The translations under genes and the position numbers were made by a program. Below are positions 40,346-51,934 of a stretch of 64,000 nucleotides of DNA, in pieces. Source of the stretch: Notamacropus eugenii (Eukaryota; Chordata; Mammalia; Diprotodontia; Macropodidae); contig NC_092873.1 in the NCBI RefSeq assembly GCF_028372415.1, forward strand, positions 355,846,128 to 355,910,127, in the 5' to 3' direction. The notes below the pieces were generated by a model, which saw only the letters and a list, made by a program, of their open reading frames with translations, had not been told where the DNA came from and searched no databases. Numbering within the stretch: position 1 is the first letter of the stretch; each line of letters starts with the position of its first letter.

Positions 40346-41144
40346 CAACCCACTGAGGGTCTTGGGGGGGCCTGAAGTCTGTACTCATTGTAGCAATCAG
40401 CTGGTTTAAATAGGGTTGGGGATAGAGGCAAAGGGGATTGGGGCCTTAGCTTGGGGAAGATTGTATGTGTTGGGATAACTGGAAGGTCAAGGAACTACTG
40501 TTTGCTATGCTCCTAGAGAAAAGGGGAGGGAGCAGCGGTACGTGGCCTGGTATCCCAGGCACTCCCAGACTGCCCTACAACAGGGTCCAGGTGGAGAAGG
40601 CAGTCTGTCTGGTACCATTCAAGGCCTGCCTGGGGGGGGAGGGAGGGAGGAGGGGGAGCTGCTCCCATCTTAGCCGCCGGATGGCAGCAGTGGCCCACCA
40701 GCCAGCATCCTTTTTGCCTCCTGTGTTTTATTCCCTCCTTCCCTCTGGGTGCTGGCCATCCTGAGTTAGCCACTGACTCCCCCAGACCCCCAGAACACAC
40801 TGTTCTCCCTTTTTTCTCCCACCAGTTCCTACTGTAGCCCTTCCTGTCACCCCTCACTTAGGGGAAAGGGCTCAGTCTGTGCCCACTGTAATAGGCCAGA
40901 AGGTGAGAGAGCAGATGATTTCCTGTGACTTGCCCTCATCACCTGAGGTTAGTGTTGGCCTGGAAGAGTCATCTCCCCCTTGGTTACTCTTTCACTCCCC
41001 CTCTCCCCTGCTCTTCCTGTTTGGACCCTTATCAGCACAGGGCAGCTGGGGAGGGGAGCCCTTTCCTGCTGTGACTGGTAACCTGATTTTGGTCATGGGT
41101 GGGTAGGAGGGTTTGGGATCTGGGTCACACATCACATGGGGACG

Positions 41145-41335
41145 GATCATAGATTTAGAGCTAGAAAGGACCATAGAAATTATCTAGCTCAAACCCCTCC
41201 TTTTGCAGATAAGAAAATTTGAGGGTTAGAGAGGCTAAGGGTCACACAGCTAGCAAAGAACTAAGGTGGGATTCCAATTCAGGTTTTCATATCCAGTAGT
41301 CATATTATACCACATGGCCTCCTGAAGCCTCAAGT
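41145..41335 (-). mobile_element. MIR-related repeat fragment
   Basis: GAGCTAGAAAGGACCATAG, GATAAGAAAATTTGAGG, GGGTCACACAGCTAGC, GATTCCAATTCAGG. Confidence 0.55.
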
Positions 41336-41379
41336 ACCTTGCCCAAGGTTCACATAGGTAGAAATTAGTACAGCTAGTG

Positions 41380-41645
41380 GGGAGCTAGGTGGCACCATAG
41401 TGAGCAGAGCCCATGGTCCTGGAGTCAGATCGACTTGTCTTCCTGAATTCAAATCTGGCCTTAGATACTTCTCAACTGTGTGACCCTGAGCAGGTCACTT
41501 TACCCTGTTTAACTCAATTTCCTCATTTGTCAAATGAGCTGGAGGAGGAAATGATAAACCACTTCAGTGTCTCTGCCAAGAAACCCCCAAACGGGGTCAC
41601 GAAGAGTCAGATAGATACAACTGAAACGACTGAACATGCCTCTGA
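41380..41645 (+). mobile_element. marsupial-type SINE, full length
   Basis: GGAGCTAGGTGGCACCATAG head, CTGTGTGACCCTGAGCAGG, GGAGGAGGAAATGATAAACC, GAAACCCCCAAACGGGGTC and AACTGAAACGACTGAAC tail. Same family as 45862 and, reversed, 57935. Confidence 0.82.
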
Positions 41646-42369
41646 CTCCAAATATAGTTTTCTATTTACTGTAACAATTCAAAAGGGAGAAGAAAACACA
41701 CACAGGACATAGACAGACCAATAAATGCATTTGCACTGAGAAACAAGTGGGTAGACTGGGGGCTGCAGAGGGGGAAAACCATACTGTTAGTTTCTCAACC
41801 CCAAGAGGTCAAAGAAAAATAGGGTTATAATGAACATATTGGGCCACTTTAAAAGGGTACCACACAGCCCGGGGTGGGATGTGCCTTACCCACCTTCCAG
41901 CTTTGCCTACTTTGTTAATGGAAGAAGAGGATAATTTTATGTAGGAGACCCTTGGGTCTTTTGGGAATGAGTGAAAGCTGGCAGATCTATCTTCCTGCTC
42001 TGCTTGAGGCACTGAGAGTAACATTAGAAACATAGGCACACAGTCATCCCAGATACCAGATACAAGCCCTCACAATCTCCCTAAGGTCACATAACATGAA
42101 ACGCAGAGTCTAGTAACACTGACCACAAATCACAATTGTTGCTGTGGTCTACAAGAGAACAACCAGCCTGTTCACCCAGTCTCTCCCCCTTTTCCACACT
42201 TCCAGTAGTCCTATGGTGCACTTCGCAGTCCATGATGCAGAGTTCTTGCATTCTGCCTCTGGAGTTAACTACCTGGGAGGACCCTGGAGAGTTCAGATTC
42301 TTCCCCCAAGTCTTCTTCACCATTGACCTCAAAGGGATGGCTCTTCTAAGGGGGATGAGGGATAGTTAG

Positions 42370-42545
42370 AACCATAGATTGGTAGAGCTAGAAGGAACCT
42401 TGAATCTCCCTCCACATCATTTTATAGAGAAGGAACCTCAGACCCAGGATAGGACGTGAATGGCTCAAGGTCACACTGCAAATCAGAGCAAGATCTGCAT
42501 TAAATGCAGATTTCCTGGCTTTGTATCCAGGATCCTTTCCCCCAA
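42370..42545 (-). mobile_element. MIR-related repeat fragment
   Basis: GATTGGTAGAGCTAGAAGG, CATTTTATAGAGAAGG, CAAGGTCACACTGCAAAT and GTATCCAGGATCC; 110 bp beyond the GJD3 stop. Confidence 0.55.
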
Positions 42546-42655
42546 GCCGCAGTTTCCTGCTTTGGATCTTCCTGGGCTGAAGTTGGCCTGTTACCACATC
42601 TTCATTCCCCTGCCCCAGTGGTTCCCTGTCTTGGAGCTAGGGTCAGGGTGCCTCT

Positions 42656-43555
42656 TTAGATGGATAGGTCCTCCCTGATTGTGGACACTGAGGACTTGCT
42701 CCTGCTGGTGCCGACCTCACTGCCACCCTGTTTCAGCTTGTGGGCATAGGCAGGTGGAGCATCGGGAGCAGGGCCCAGTGGAGGGCCCCTTCTTGGTGCG
42801 GAGAGAGGCAGGAGAAGCTTCTGGGCCTCTTCCTGCTCTTGGTTGCAATGGTTGTCTTTCTCACCTGTGCGTGCCTTGCCTGGCCACAGGGAATTTTTGT
42901 CTGCGCTTCGTCGACCCTTCCAGAAGAGGTGGAGCAGCTCCGCCACACTGAGGAGGGTAGAGAGAAGCCCCACTGCGAAGTAGAAGACTATAAACACTGT
43001 CTTTTCCGTGGGCCGGCTGACAAAGCAGTCCACAGTGTGGGGGCACGGGGTCTGAGTGCAGAGAAAATGCGGAGCCACCTGGAAGCCATACAGCAGTGTC
43101 TGCCCTGCCAGGAAGCCCAGCTCGGCCAGCAGGCGCAGCGCCACGCTCAGCAGGTAGCAGTGGTGAGCCCGGGGCCTTGCCAGCTGCCAGTCCCGGAGGG
43201 CATACCCCTTCTCCTGCTCCTTCTCCCCATCACCTTGGGGGCCGGGGCCCTTGCTGGCCTGGTGCATTGAGTAGATGACGAATAGCACAGGAGGAGCAGA
43301 GAGCAGCAGGATGTGGAAGAGCCAGAAGCGGTAATGGGAGATGGGGAAGGCGCGGTCGTAGCAGGCCTGGCGGCACCCTGGCTGCAGTGTATTACACACA
43401 AACTCCTCCTGCTCATCCTCGAACACGGCGCCCCCCACCGTGGCCAGCACCAGGATTCGGAAAATCAGCATAACCACCAGCCACAGGCGGCCCACCAGGG
43501 GAGACTGCAGCTGCACTGAGTCTAGCAGAGATCCCAGGAAGGCCCATTCCCCCAT
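42656..43555 (-). CDS. GJD3: GJD3, gap junction protein delta 3 (connexin 31.9)
   Basis: Connexin subunit; six form a hemichannel and two hemichannels dock into a gap-junction channel between cells. The frame reads MGEWAFLGSLLDSVQLQSPL... for 299 aa. Start chosen at the ATG before GEW (43555), the family start; an in-frame ATG five codons upstream is not used in orthologues. Seen: N-terminal helix, TM1 (about 20-42), extracellular loop 1 with C-X6-C-X3-C (Cys54, 61, 65), TM2 with SAPPVLFVIY (about 77-98), cytoplasmic loop, TM3, loop 2 with C-X4-C-X5-C (CTQTPCPHTVDC), TM4, and a Cys-poor tail ending DLSI, which resembles the terminal PDZ ligand of human Cx31.9, reported to bind ZO-1. The cytoplasmic loop and tail diverge most from human. 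The coding sequence is on one exon, as usual for connexins. It converges with RARA. Confidence 0.96.
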   Translation of the reverse strand: MGEWAFLGSLLDSVQLQSPLVGRLWLVVMLIFRILVLATVGGAVFEDEQEEFVCNTLQPGCRQACYDRAFPISHYRFWLFHILLLSAPPVLFVIYSMHQASKGPGPQGDGEKEQEKGYALRDWQLARPRAHHCYLLSVALRLLAELGFLAGQTLLYGFQVAPHFLCTQTPCPHTVDCFVSRPTEKTVFIVFYFAVGLLSTLLSVAELLHLFWKGRRSADKNSLWPGKARTGEKDNHCNQEQEEAQKLLLPLSAPRRGPPLGPAPDAPPAYAHKLKQGGSEVGTSRSKSSVSTIREDLSI

Positions 43556-44540
43556 AGCAGTGCTGGGCACCCTAAGGAGTCGAGGGGAGTCTGGTTAGAG
43601 GGGCTGCAGAGGGGGCTTGCCTCCTAAGTCCCCCACATCCCAACTCCCAGCTCCTGCACTGCAAACTTCCCAAGCTCTGTCCCCTTCCCTGCAGCCCAGA
43701 AAGGTGAGGCAGGGTGTGGTCAGGTGTTTCTAGGCTGAGCTTAGTTAGACTTCAGCCAAAAGGCCCAGAGAGCCATGGACCAACTTGCCCCAGAATCCCT
43801 TTCTCTTGATGGTTTGCCTCTTTTTCATTCCTATTTCCTTTTCCCATCCTAACAGTGTTAAGAACAAAAATCCCAGCCCAGGAGTGGAGGGGTAGAGGGA
43901 CAATGCCATTGAAAGGTGGTGACACTGACACTTGTCCCAAACCAGGGTGCCCTTCCCTTTACCCCTCCTCCAGCCATCCTCCCAAATGTCTCCTGTCCTC
44001 CAGCTTCATCCAGTCTCTCCCCTTGGAATCTCTCTCCTGGTTATCATGTGTTCTCTCCAATTCCTGTACTCTCTCTCTCCCCTCTCCCCCATCCTCATCT
44101 ACTTAACTGCCCCTCCACCTGACTGGGAAATCCTAAATCACCTGCCTCTCTATCCTTCCTTGGGGTCCATCCCCCACTTTCAAACTTAACTTAATTTCAA
44201 ACTTTCATCAAGTATGTCTCCTGTCCCCATGTAACCTTCCACCCTATAGGCCCCCACTCCTGCTTACCAGGCAGTTGCAGCAACCTGGGCTAAAGGAGAT
44301 CAGAGCAGCAGGAGCCCAGGAGAAGGTAGAGATTTTTTTTGGTCTTTCATTTTCTCTTTCAATCTTTCATTTTTCCTTTCCGATTGGGATTTGGCCAGCA
44401 TAAGGGGGAGAACACAGTAGTCAGGATGGGCTGGAGCTCTCTTCTCTCTTAAAGGGACAGGGGTAGCCTGTCCGGTTGGCTCCTCCCCCACAGGGACTGG
44501 TTGGGAGTGGGGCAGGGATAGTCTGACTTCTGCCTGGCTT
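43556..44540 (-). other. GJD3: GJD3 upstream region: acceptor at 43571 and candidate non-coding exon 1
   Basis: On the minus strand a pyrimidine-rich tract ending CCTTAG places an acceptor just before 43571, 16 nt before the ATG. A strong donor CTG|GTAAGC lies at 44267/44268, so a non-coding first exon ending at 44268 and beginning somewhere near 44.5 kb, with a 0.7-kb intron, fits the usual connexin layout. No TATA box is evident. The exon's 5' end cannot be placed. Confidence 0.45.
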
Positions 44541-44914
44541 CTCATACTATGCATTATGTCTCTAACCTCATGTCCCCCACTTTCAGGTTTCTGTTTCCAG
44601 GTGGAAAATGGGGGAGAGCATTAGCTGCCCATCCTAATGTGGGGACCAAGTTGTTACATGGAAGGCAGAAATCCCCTCCCACCCATCTTGAAAACTAGGA
44701 GACAGGATAGTAAGTAACTCTCTTCTCCATCAAACAAACAAACATTAGGTTTTTCACCTCTCTTCCCCACCCACCCATTTTTGAATGAGAGCATCAGAGT
44801 GGAAACCCTGTAGAAGCCACATTTCCAGAGACAACTCTAGAATGTCTACAGACTTAGGAAGATATTCTAAGCTCAGCTCAGGCAGCAGAGAAAAAGACTT
44901 GCATTTTAAAGGGT

Positions 44915-45270
44915 TGACGTGTTTTGTTTTTACATCACCCTCACATCCACATATGTGCTTATTACCCCATTCCCTACCTAGGGAAGTATCCCTTTTAATA
45001 AATCAAGGAAGAGGATTAAAGCAGCTTAACAAAACTAATAACCCATCAATGAAGTCTGACAGTATATGCAATGTCTCATATCCATAGGTCCCCACCTCTG
45101 CAAAGAAGGGAGGAAGGTACATTTTTTTGCCCCTTTCTGAGGTCAACATGGAAAATTAAAATTACACAGTATTATTTCAGTTTCTCTGTTCTTTCCATTT
45201 AGATGGTTGCCGTCACTGGGTATAATGTTTTCCTGGATCTGGTCATCTCGTATTGCATATAACTCTTCCC
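44915..45270 (-). mobile_element. L1 3'-UTR fragment
   Basis: Reverse-oriented; contains CATAGGTCCCCACCTCTGC, related to the fragment at 15785, and ATGTTTTCCTGGATCTGGTC at its far end. Truncated. Confidence 0.6.
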
Positions 45271-45779
45271 ACTTCCCTCAATTATTTTTTAATTAGATTT
45301 TCCTTCTTTATTATGAAATTAACAATCGACAACATGTTCATTTTAAGGCTTATATAAGAAACAGAATTTCTGGTATATATGGTTTGGTTTTTAAGGAGTA
45401 TATGGAAAGCATTCATTCATCCAGCCCTCATCACATGCCAAACACTGGGGATATCTGGGGATAAGAACACAAAAACTAAGACTGTCAGTCCCTGCTCTGA
45501 AAGAGTTTCCTTCCTCTATGGGGAGGTGACCTATATAAGGGACTACTTCCCAGGAGGAACAATTATAACAGTCTGCAAAGTCATAGGGATGGTGAATGGG
45601 ACCTTAGCAGCATAGCTGGACATCCCATTCAAGAATGGGGGTTCCGGATTTGCTTTAATCATGGTTCATGGTTCCAGAACTGGAGGGGATTGGCAAGGGC
45701 TCATGAGCAAGGTGGTTATGGAGGAGGATGCTACAAAGGAAATGGTTGGAGGGAGTAAAGTGAAGCTAATATGACATGA

Positions 45780-45860
45780 TAATGTAATATAATGTATGCA
45801 TATAGATATCCATGTGTATATGTACATACTTATATATGCACACATGTATATATACACCTA
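45780..45860. repeat. AT-rich TATATG/CATATA array
   Basis: TATGCATATAGATATCC and TGTGTATATGTACATA units before the SINE at 45862; a similar array follows it at 46098-46165. Confidence 0.75.
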
Positions 45861-45861
45861 G

Positions 45862-46095
45862 GGGCAGTTAGGTGGGAATAGAGAGCCGGACCTAGAATTA
45901 GGGAAACCTGAATTCAAATCCAGCCTCAGATACTTACTAGCTGTGTGACCCTGGCCAAGTCACTTAACCTCTGTTTGCCTAAATCCACTGGAGGAGGAAA
46001 TGACAAACCATTCCAGTATCTTTGCCAAGAAAACTCCATGAACAATATTAGTGTGCTATGGTCCATGGGGTCATGAAAAATTGTATATGACTGAA
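45862..46095 (+). mobile_element. marsupial-type SINE, near full length
   Basis: GGGGCAGTTAGGTGGG head, AATTCAAATCCAGCCTCAG, GTGACCCTGGCCAAGTCACT, GGAGGAAATGACAAACC, GGTCATGAAAAATTG tail. Flanked on both sides by AT-rich TATATG arrays. Confidence 0.8.
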
Positions 46096-46164
46096 CAACT
46101 GTATACATATATATATATACATATATGTGGCGATACACACATATGTATATACATATATGCAAAG

Positions 46165-46490
46165 TAATAACAAAACTGCTTTATTTTGGGATCCCCTTCT
46201 GTAGTATTATGTTTTCTTCTATTTAAAATGTTTTATTGATGCTCTTTTGGGGCACATGTATCACTTTCCTGAATTCTTCCTATTCCTCATTTCTTTAAAG
46301 TCAGTGACATTCTGTTACATTCATGTGCCATAATTTATTTAGTCATTTCCCCAGTGGGTAGGTATGTACTTTGTTCCAAGTTCTCAGCTACCACAAAAAA
46401 GCACTGCCATCAATATTTTGACACATGTGGGACCCTTCTCTCTGTCCTGGATTTCTTTGGGGTATTTGCCTAGCTGTGGGTCAAAAGTGA
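46165..46490 (-). mobile_element. L1 3'-end fragment
   Basis: Reverse-oriented; contains CATAATTTATTTAGTCATT, ACCACAAAAAAGCACTGCC and GATTTCTTTGGGGTATTTGC, matching the L1 ORF2 end in the other fragments. Confidence 0.7.
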
Positions 46491-46574
46491 AAAAAGGTTG
46501 TGAGATGAAGCTCCAAACTCGGTTGCTGATAAGTGGAAAAGAACACAGGATTGGGGGTAGGATAAGGTAGGTGA

Positions 46575-46690
46575 GGCTTGATAAGTCACTTCTGCTCTGT
46601 GTGCCTCAGTTTCCTCATAAGTAAAATGGGATGATTAGAGTAGCTGACCTTTTGCAGCTTTGAATCTATGAACTCTAAATCCCCACATTT
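46575..46690 (+). mobile_element. MIR-type SINE fragment
   Basis: GTGTGCCTCAGTTTCCTCAT and AGTAAAATGGGATGATTAG. Confidence 0.6.
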
Positions 46691-47049
46691 TGTGATCCTA
46701 TGGAAAGACCCTGTTTTAATTTATTTTTTTAATGTTGCTTGAGCCCATAGGCCCTATCCTGTTACCTAATATTTAGGGCAGAGGTGGCTACCCCAGTGGT
46801 TTAGAGTGGGGTGGGGCTAGTATTTCCTTTCCGCTGTTCCTCCCCATTTGGGTGGAAGTTGATTTATTACCCAGCTGTCACTCTCATTCCCCTTCCCCCC
46901 ACCCAATGCTCCTGTTCTCTGTTCAGGGATTCATTTTCTGGGCAGAGTTCCCTACTCAGAATCCCAGCTTGACCTCCCACAGTATCAAGGAGCAGAGAAA
47001 ATGCCTTTCACCTCCCATCATGGACTGGACCATCTCCTCTCCTCCATGA

Positions 47050-47345
47050 GAGGTGCCATGATACAGTGGAAAAAAGCCTGCCTGATGGGCAGCACCAGCC
47101 CAGGAGTCAGGAATACCTGAGTTCAAATCCATCTCAGGCACTTGACACATACTAGTTGTGTGACCCCAGTTGCTTCTAAAGGAGAAAAACAAAAGAGACT
47201 TAGACTTGAAGTCAGAAGACCAGGTTTTGAATTCTGGCCTTAACCCTAAGTATTTGAGGGATCTTGGGCAACTCATTACAATTTTCTGAGTCTCAGTTTC
47301 CTCATCTAGAAAGAGAAGAGGTTGAATTAAATCATAGATTTTTAT
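47050..47345 (+). mobile_element. two adjacent SINE fragments
   Basis: First (47050-47185): CAGTGGAAAAAAGCCTGC, GGAGTCAGGAATACCTGAG, TAGTTGTGTGACCCC. Second (47195-47345): AGACTTGAAGTCAGAAG, TCTTGGGCAACTCATTAC, CTCAGTTTCCTCATCTAG. Both plus oriented. Confidence 0.65.
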
Positions 47346-47384
47346 TCGGAAGTGACTTTAGACTTTATCTAATCTACCGAGGTT

Positions 47385-47573
47385 TCTTAACTGTCTTTGT
47401 AATGTGACCCTCTTTCATAATCTGGTGAAGCCTATGAACCCCTTCTCAGAAGAATGTTTTAAAATGTATAAAATAAAATATATAGGATTGCAAGGGAAAC
47501 CAATTATATTGAGATAAGTTATTAAAATTTTTAAAAATAGTTCATGGACTGCAGGTTAAGAATCCTGGCTCTA
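47385..47573 (-). mobile_element. short hAT-like MITE, copy 3
   Basis: Reverse-oriented copy with GGTTTCTTAACTG at the left and CAGGTTAAGAATCC at the right, core GGGAAACCAATTATATTGAG. The best preserved terminal inverted repeat of the four copies in the window. Confidence 0.6.
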
Positions 47574-47760
47574 GATCACTCCACTCATTTTATGGATGAG
47601 GAACATTAGCTACGAGAACAGTGACGTGCCCAAGGTCACACCATTAGTAGGTAGGAGAGCTAGGACCTGACCCTAGATCTTCTTATTCTAACATCTGCCA
47701 CTTTTTCCACTGTACCATGTGATCTCTGAGATCTTCTTTCCAGCTCTAAATCTGTCATCC
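47570..47760 (-). mobile_element. MIR-related repeat fragment
   Basis: CTCATTTTATGGATGAGG, GCCCAAGGTCACACCATTAG, CCACTGTACCATGTGATC, together with the leading part before the MITE at 47385, suggest an older repeat split by that MITE. Confidence 0.45.
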
Positions 47761-48544
47761 TGTGATCTCCTCTGCCTGTCAAATGGGTTGGCAACTCCTG
47801 GTCTCATTCCCTTACTGCTCAGTCTACTGTGAGCCCTGCTGTCTTCCAATGGACCTGGAAGTAACTGTTGGTTGGATCGTTTTGGGTGTAAATATGACCT
47901 TTCTGCTACCCCTGCATGGGGCTAGGGGCATGGGACAGGGCTCTGGATGGAGGAAATGGGGGGCAGAGGGAGGGTCTGGACCTGTATGAAATCCAAACAT
48001 GGAAATCAAGGGCTGGAGCCCTCTCTATATAAGCAGGAAGAGAGCAGGTGCTGCTGGCCCCAGTGCCCATCAGTCTCCTCACCAGTAGACCTGGTCTGCC
48101 ACTTGCTTCCATATATTTTATTTACATGAGTTTAATTTTAAACTGTTCAGAAACGCCCTGTGCCCTGCCCCTCTTTCCGCCCTAGGGCCCAACACCCATC
48201 CCCACTTCATTTCCTGCTACGTTGGGTCAGGTTGAACCGGCCTAGCCTGGACAAACACCTGACTAGACCCCACCCTCGGCTTCGGTTAGGGGGGAGTGGA
48301 AAGTGAAGGTGATATTAGGGGCGGTGGTGGTGAGTGATGTTGAAGGTGTGACTACATAAATGTTTCTGTTATTTTAAAAATAGTTCAATTTTATTTGTAA
48401 TTTATAAATTGTATATAATAATTTAAAATGTATTACAAATAATACATATTACAGTAAAATTATAAAATAAATTTATATAAATTGCTTGTAGTTTATATAT
48501 CAGGTATAAAGTTTATATAATTTCTATAAAATTATATTTTACAC

Positions 48545-48800
48545 TTTTTATTTTTTAAATTATTATTTTCAATTAACAAGCATTGATTTTCTCTCCTTTC
48601 TCCCTCTAACTCCCTGAAAGAAATGTACATAGTCAAGCAAAACAAATTCCCAATTTGGCCGTATCCAAAAATGTGTGCCTCATTCTGTATCTGGAGTCTA
48701 TCACCCCTCCGTTAGGAGGCGGGGAGCATTCTTCATCGTGTGTGACTTTATGTGAGAATCCTATCTTCCTTCTCATGCCTCCACTCTGCCTTTCCCTGTC
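48545..48800 (-). mobile_element. L1 3'-UTR fragment
   Basis: Reverse-oriented; begins in an AT-rich tail and contains CAAGCAAAACAAATTCCC, GTATCCAAAAATGTGTG and TCATCGTGTG, shared with the L1 copies at 16.1 and 56.5 kb. Confidence 0.65.
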
Positions 48801-49297
48801 CCTCATAATCTCTCTTGTGCAGAGACATCTCTAGGTCTGGAGACATTACAATCTTTAGGCAAGAGAGAAGTTGGGGCACCCCCAATATCCCAGATTAGCT
48901 CAGACCTGGAGAGTGGAGGAGGTGTTGTTGACACTGGCCAGAGGCAGACTGGAGGTGGGGAGGACTAGCCTAGTGTCCCATCTGGCAAGTACTTGAACTT
49001 GGAGAAGTTCCCGATCTGTCTTGACGCTCTTCCAGCCCCCAACTCCAGACACCCTCCTCCCATCATCTCTCACAGTCTAAGGAAACTCTTTCCCCTTGAC
49101 ATATTCATGGACACATTTGTACAGATTTAAAAATACTTGGTCACAATACTGTCTCTAACACTGACTGAGCTAATGTGGTCTTCTGGGTTGGGGATACATT
49201 ATAGTAAGTGGGGAGGAGAGAAATAAAGAGAAATCACAATCATGTAATCATACTTGTGGCAGTCTCCAAATGGACCCCCTTCTTTAGATTCATTTTA

Positions 49298-49475
49298 AGC
49301 TGGGGTTTTGAACTATTTTTGTGTTGTGGTGCCCTCTGGGGTCTGGCAAAGGACCCCTCCTCCAAATAATATTTTTAAACACACAAAATAAAATACAATG
49401 AATAACAAAGGAAACCAATCATACTGAAAATTATAAAAATTATAAAAATATTTTCGAAAACCAGATCCCAGGTTC
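49298..49475 (-). mobile_element. short hAT-like MITE, copy 4
   Basis: Reverse-oriented, more diverged copy: GGGGTTTTGAACTAT at the left, GGAAACCAATCATACTGA in the core, CCAGGTTCAGAAT at the right. Confidence 0.5.
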
Positions 49476-50804
49476 AGAATGCCCAGAGTGATCACGCCTC
49501 CTAGATTTTCTCCTGTCACCTGCCCTGATTTTGCAGATCATGATGGGTACAGGGGTGGGGGTAGGGGTCGAGTGGGGACTTCTTCTTTTTTTTTCCTCTC
49601 TCTTTCCTTTTAAAGCCACCAAAAGCTCTGCCTGCCTACTTTTCTCTGACTGCCGCCATCCATTCTTTACTTCTGACCAGGGTTTCTCACCCCAGTGGCT
49701 AACTTCAGGACAGAACGGAAGTCCTGGGGTCAGTGTCTCTGTCTCCATCCATTTGTTCATCTGGAGAAAATTCCTTCTCATTTGGAGAGTAGGAAGGGTG
49801 GGTTGGGTGTTTCTCTCTGGGAATGCTGTATAGGTCCACAGACCCAGGGAACTGACACTATGTCATTGTGAAAGCCCTTTCTGTGTGACCTCTCTCTCTT
49901 GCTCTCCAATTCTTGGAGTCTGCCCACCCGAGCAGATTTGGGTGTGTGTGAGCCTAGCAACTGGATCCAGAACCAGAACAAAAGCTTCTTCATTGAGGAG
50001 AAGCTTCTTACATACTCATGGGGATGCTGAGATCGGTAGTTCAGAAAAATCACTTCTTTTCAAGACTGGTCTTTCTCTTCTTATCAGTGCTAGAGAAAGA
50101 CTCCTTATTCCTGCTTGGGACCCTCACTTTGCCCTTTCTCTGGAACCCCCATACCTGGAATCTTCTTTACTGAAAACATCCATTTCCCCCTCCCCACCCT
50201 ATTGTTGATTGAGGCCTTCCTGCCTCTGGTATCAGGGGTAGGAAACCAATCAAAAGCATCTGAGTAAGATACCGTCCATATCTGGTCCTCTTCAGCACCC
50301 TTGCATAATCTTGGTACCAGGTATCCTGTAGGTTTTGCTCTGAGGAACTGAGCGTATCATCTAACCTGGGTGGTAGGACAGGAGGTTTTCTCCCCTTTGC
50401 ATCATTGGTTCCTTTCCTTCTGTTGCTAAGCTAGAAGGTAGTTGTTCCTGACACCCCAACCTTTTAGAGATCTGGTTGTATCCTTGCCATGACCCCATGT
50501 TATTATGAATGAATGACAAAATGTCAAGGGTCTATAATTTTATTGGTGTAGGGAATCCCTTGAATTATACAGAGCTCAATTCATCTACAGCTCAGTAGAC
50601 AGTCTTCAAGAGTTGGTTTGACAAAAATTTTCATTGCCCTGTGGGAAGCCTGGTGTGGAGCCTCTCTAAACTTCGCCAGGCTGGTCTTTGGAGGACAGAC
50701 GTGCAATTCATTTCTGGGCCTTTCCCAATCTACCTTAATTCTAGTGAATTCCTCCTGCTGATTACATCTTACTTATGCTGTATTTAGCTTGTTAGTATAT
50801 AGTT

Positions 50805-50975
50805 GTTTCTTAAAAAAATATATTTATTTTTAACATTCATTTTTACCATTTTGAGTTCTAAATCCTCTCCTTCCCTCCTGCTCCTTTCCCTACCCATTGA
50901 GAAGGCAAGCAATATAATATCAATTAATATATGTAAAGTCATGCAAAACATATTTCCATATTAGCCACTACATAG
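50805..50975 (-). mobile_element. L1 3'-end fragment
   Basis: Reverse-oriented; TTAACATTCATTTTTACC, TTTTGAGTTCTAAATCC, GAGAAGGCAAGCAATA and GTCATGCAAAACATATTTCC are the 3' UTR landmarks seen at 32.5 and 59.5 kb. Confidence 0.75.
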
Positions 50976-51105
50976 TTGTTTGTATGTTGTCTGCCCTGTT
51001 ACCTTGTGAGCTTCTCTAAGATGGGGACTTTGCCTTTCTTTGTATTGCCAGAACCTCTGTGCACGTAGTGGGTGCTTAATCAATGCTTATTAACTGACTG
51101 ATTGA
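50976..51105 (+). mobile_element. L2 3'-end fragment
   Basis: TTGTGAGCTTCTCTAAGATG, GTATTGCCAGAACCTCTG and GTAGTGGGTGCTTAATCAAT are diverged forms of the L2 3' end. Confidence 0.65.
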
Positions 51106-51674
51106 ACTTTTCAACTTGGTAGGACCTGCAGGACCATGGCTTTAAGAATCTAGGGTCATTCTCATGCCACAGTGAGACTCTAGGGAAATAATATTATTCC
51201 ACGCAAATTATGGGGTGCTACGTTCTCTAAAGAATCAAAATTGTGGGTGATCCAAAGAAAAATAAAGAGATGGATGATGGGTGTATATAAACGCTCACCA
51301 TATTACCGGTGAGTTGGATGTAAACGGGGACATAAAAAGACTATCTTCCATTAAATATATGATTGGAAAAGAAGGTGGTGCAACCCATGTGCCAAACTAT
51401 AGTTTTGGTACCTATACCATGGTACCAATAGCACAGGAAAAGACTTCCTGGGGGGAAGGCTCCTAGGGCCTTGGGTATACTCCTGTAGGAGGGCATTGGT
51501 GGGGACACATGGACAAAAGTTGCACAGGTTGAAGGAGCCTGGATAAGTTGTGATCTCATAGAAGAATGAGACTAGGGAACTATTGAAACATTAATATTGA
51601 TAGCTTATTTTTGTATTCAGCTTTATTTTTTCCCCTTAAGTCCTTTACGCACATTATTCCACTTTATCCTTTAG

Positions 51675-51890
51675 GCAGCTATGCATTGAAGTGGCTAGAG
51701 TGCTGGGCCTGGAGTTAGGACGACTTGAACTCAAATCTGGGAAAGTCACATAGTTACAGTCTGCCTCAGTTTCCTCATCTGTAAAATTGGCACATCAGTA
51801 GGTTTGTTATAAGAATAAAATGAGATGATATTTGTGAAATGCTTTGCAAACCTTAAAGTGCTACCTAAATGCTGGATATTATTTCATTAA
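51675..51890 (+). mobile_element. CORE/MIR-type SINE
   Basis: GGCTAGAGTGCTGGGCCTGG, GCCTCAGTTTCCTCATCTG, AAATGCTTTGCAAACCTTAA. Confidence 0.7.
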
Positions 51891-51934
51891 TTATGTAATT
51901 TATTCCGTAATCAACTGTTATTATCCCCATTGTG

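Larger units (their letters stand above)
39142..42655. other. intergenic spacer between RARA and GJD3
   Basis: Unique GC-moderate sequence with several SINEs. It must contain the GJD3 3' UTR (42,655 leftward), but no AATAAA on the minus strand lies close to the stop; the nearest I see is at about 40729-40734, so the end is uncertain. Confidence 0.55.

Noticed and set aside
42740-43270. 176-codon + strand frame opposite GJD3
   Set aside because: Shadow of the GJD3 coding strand; no similarity to a protein and no start context.
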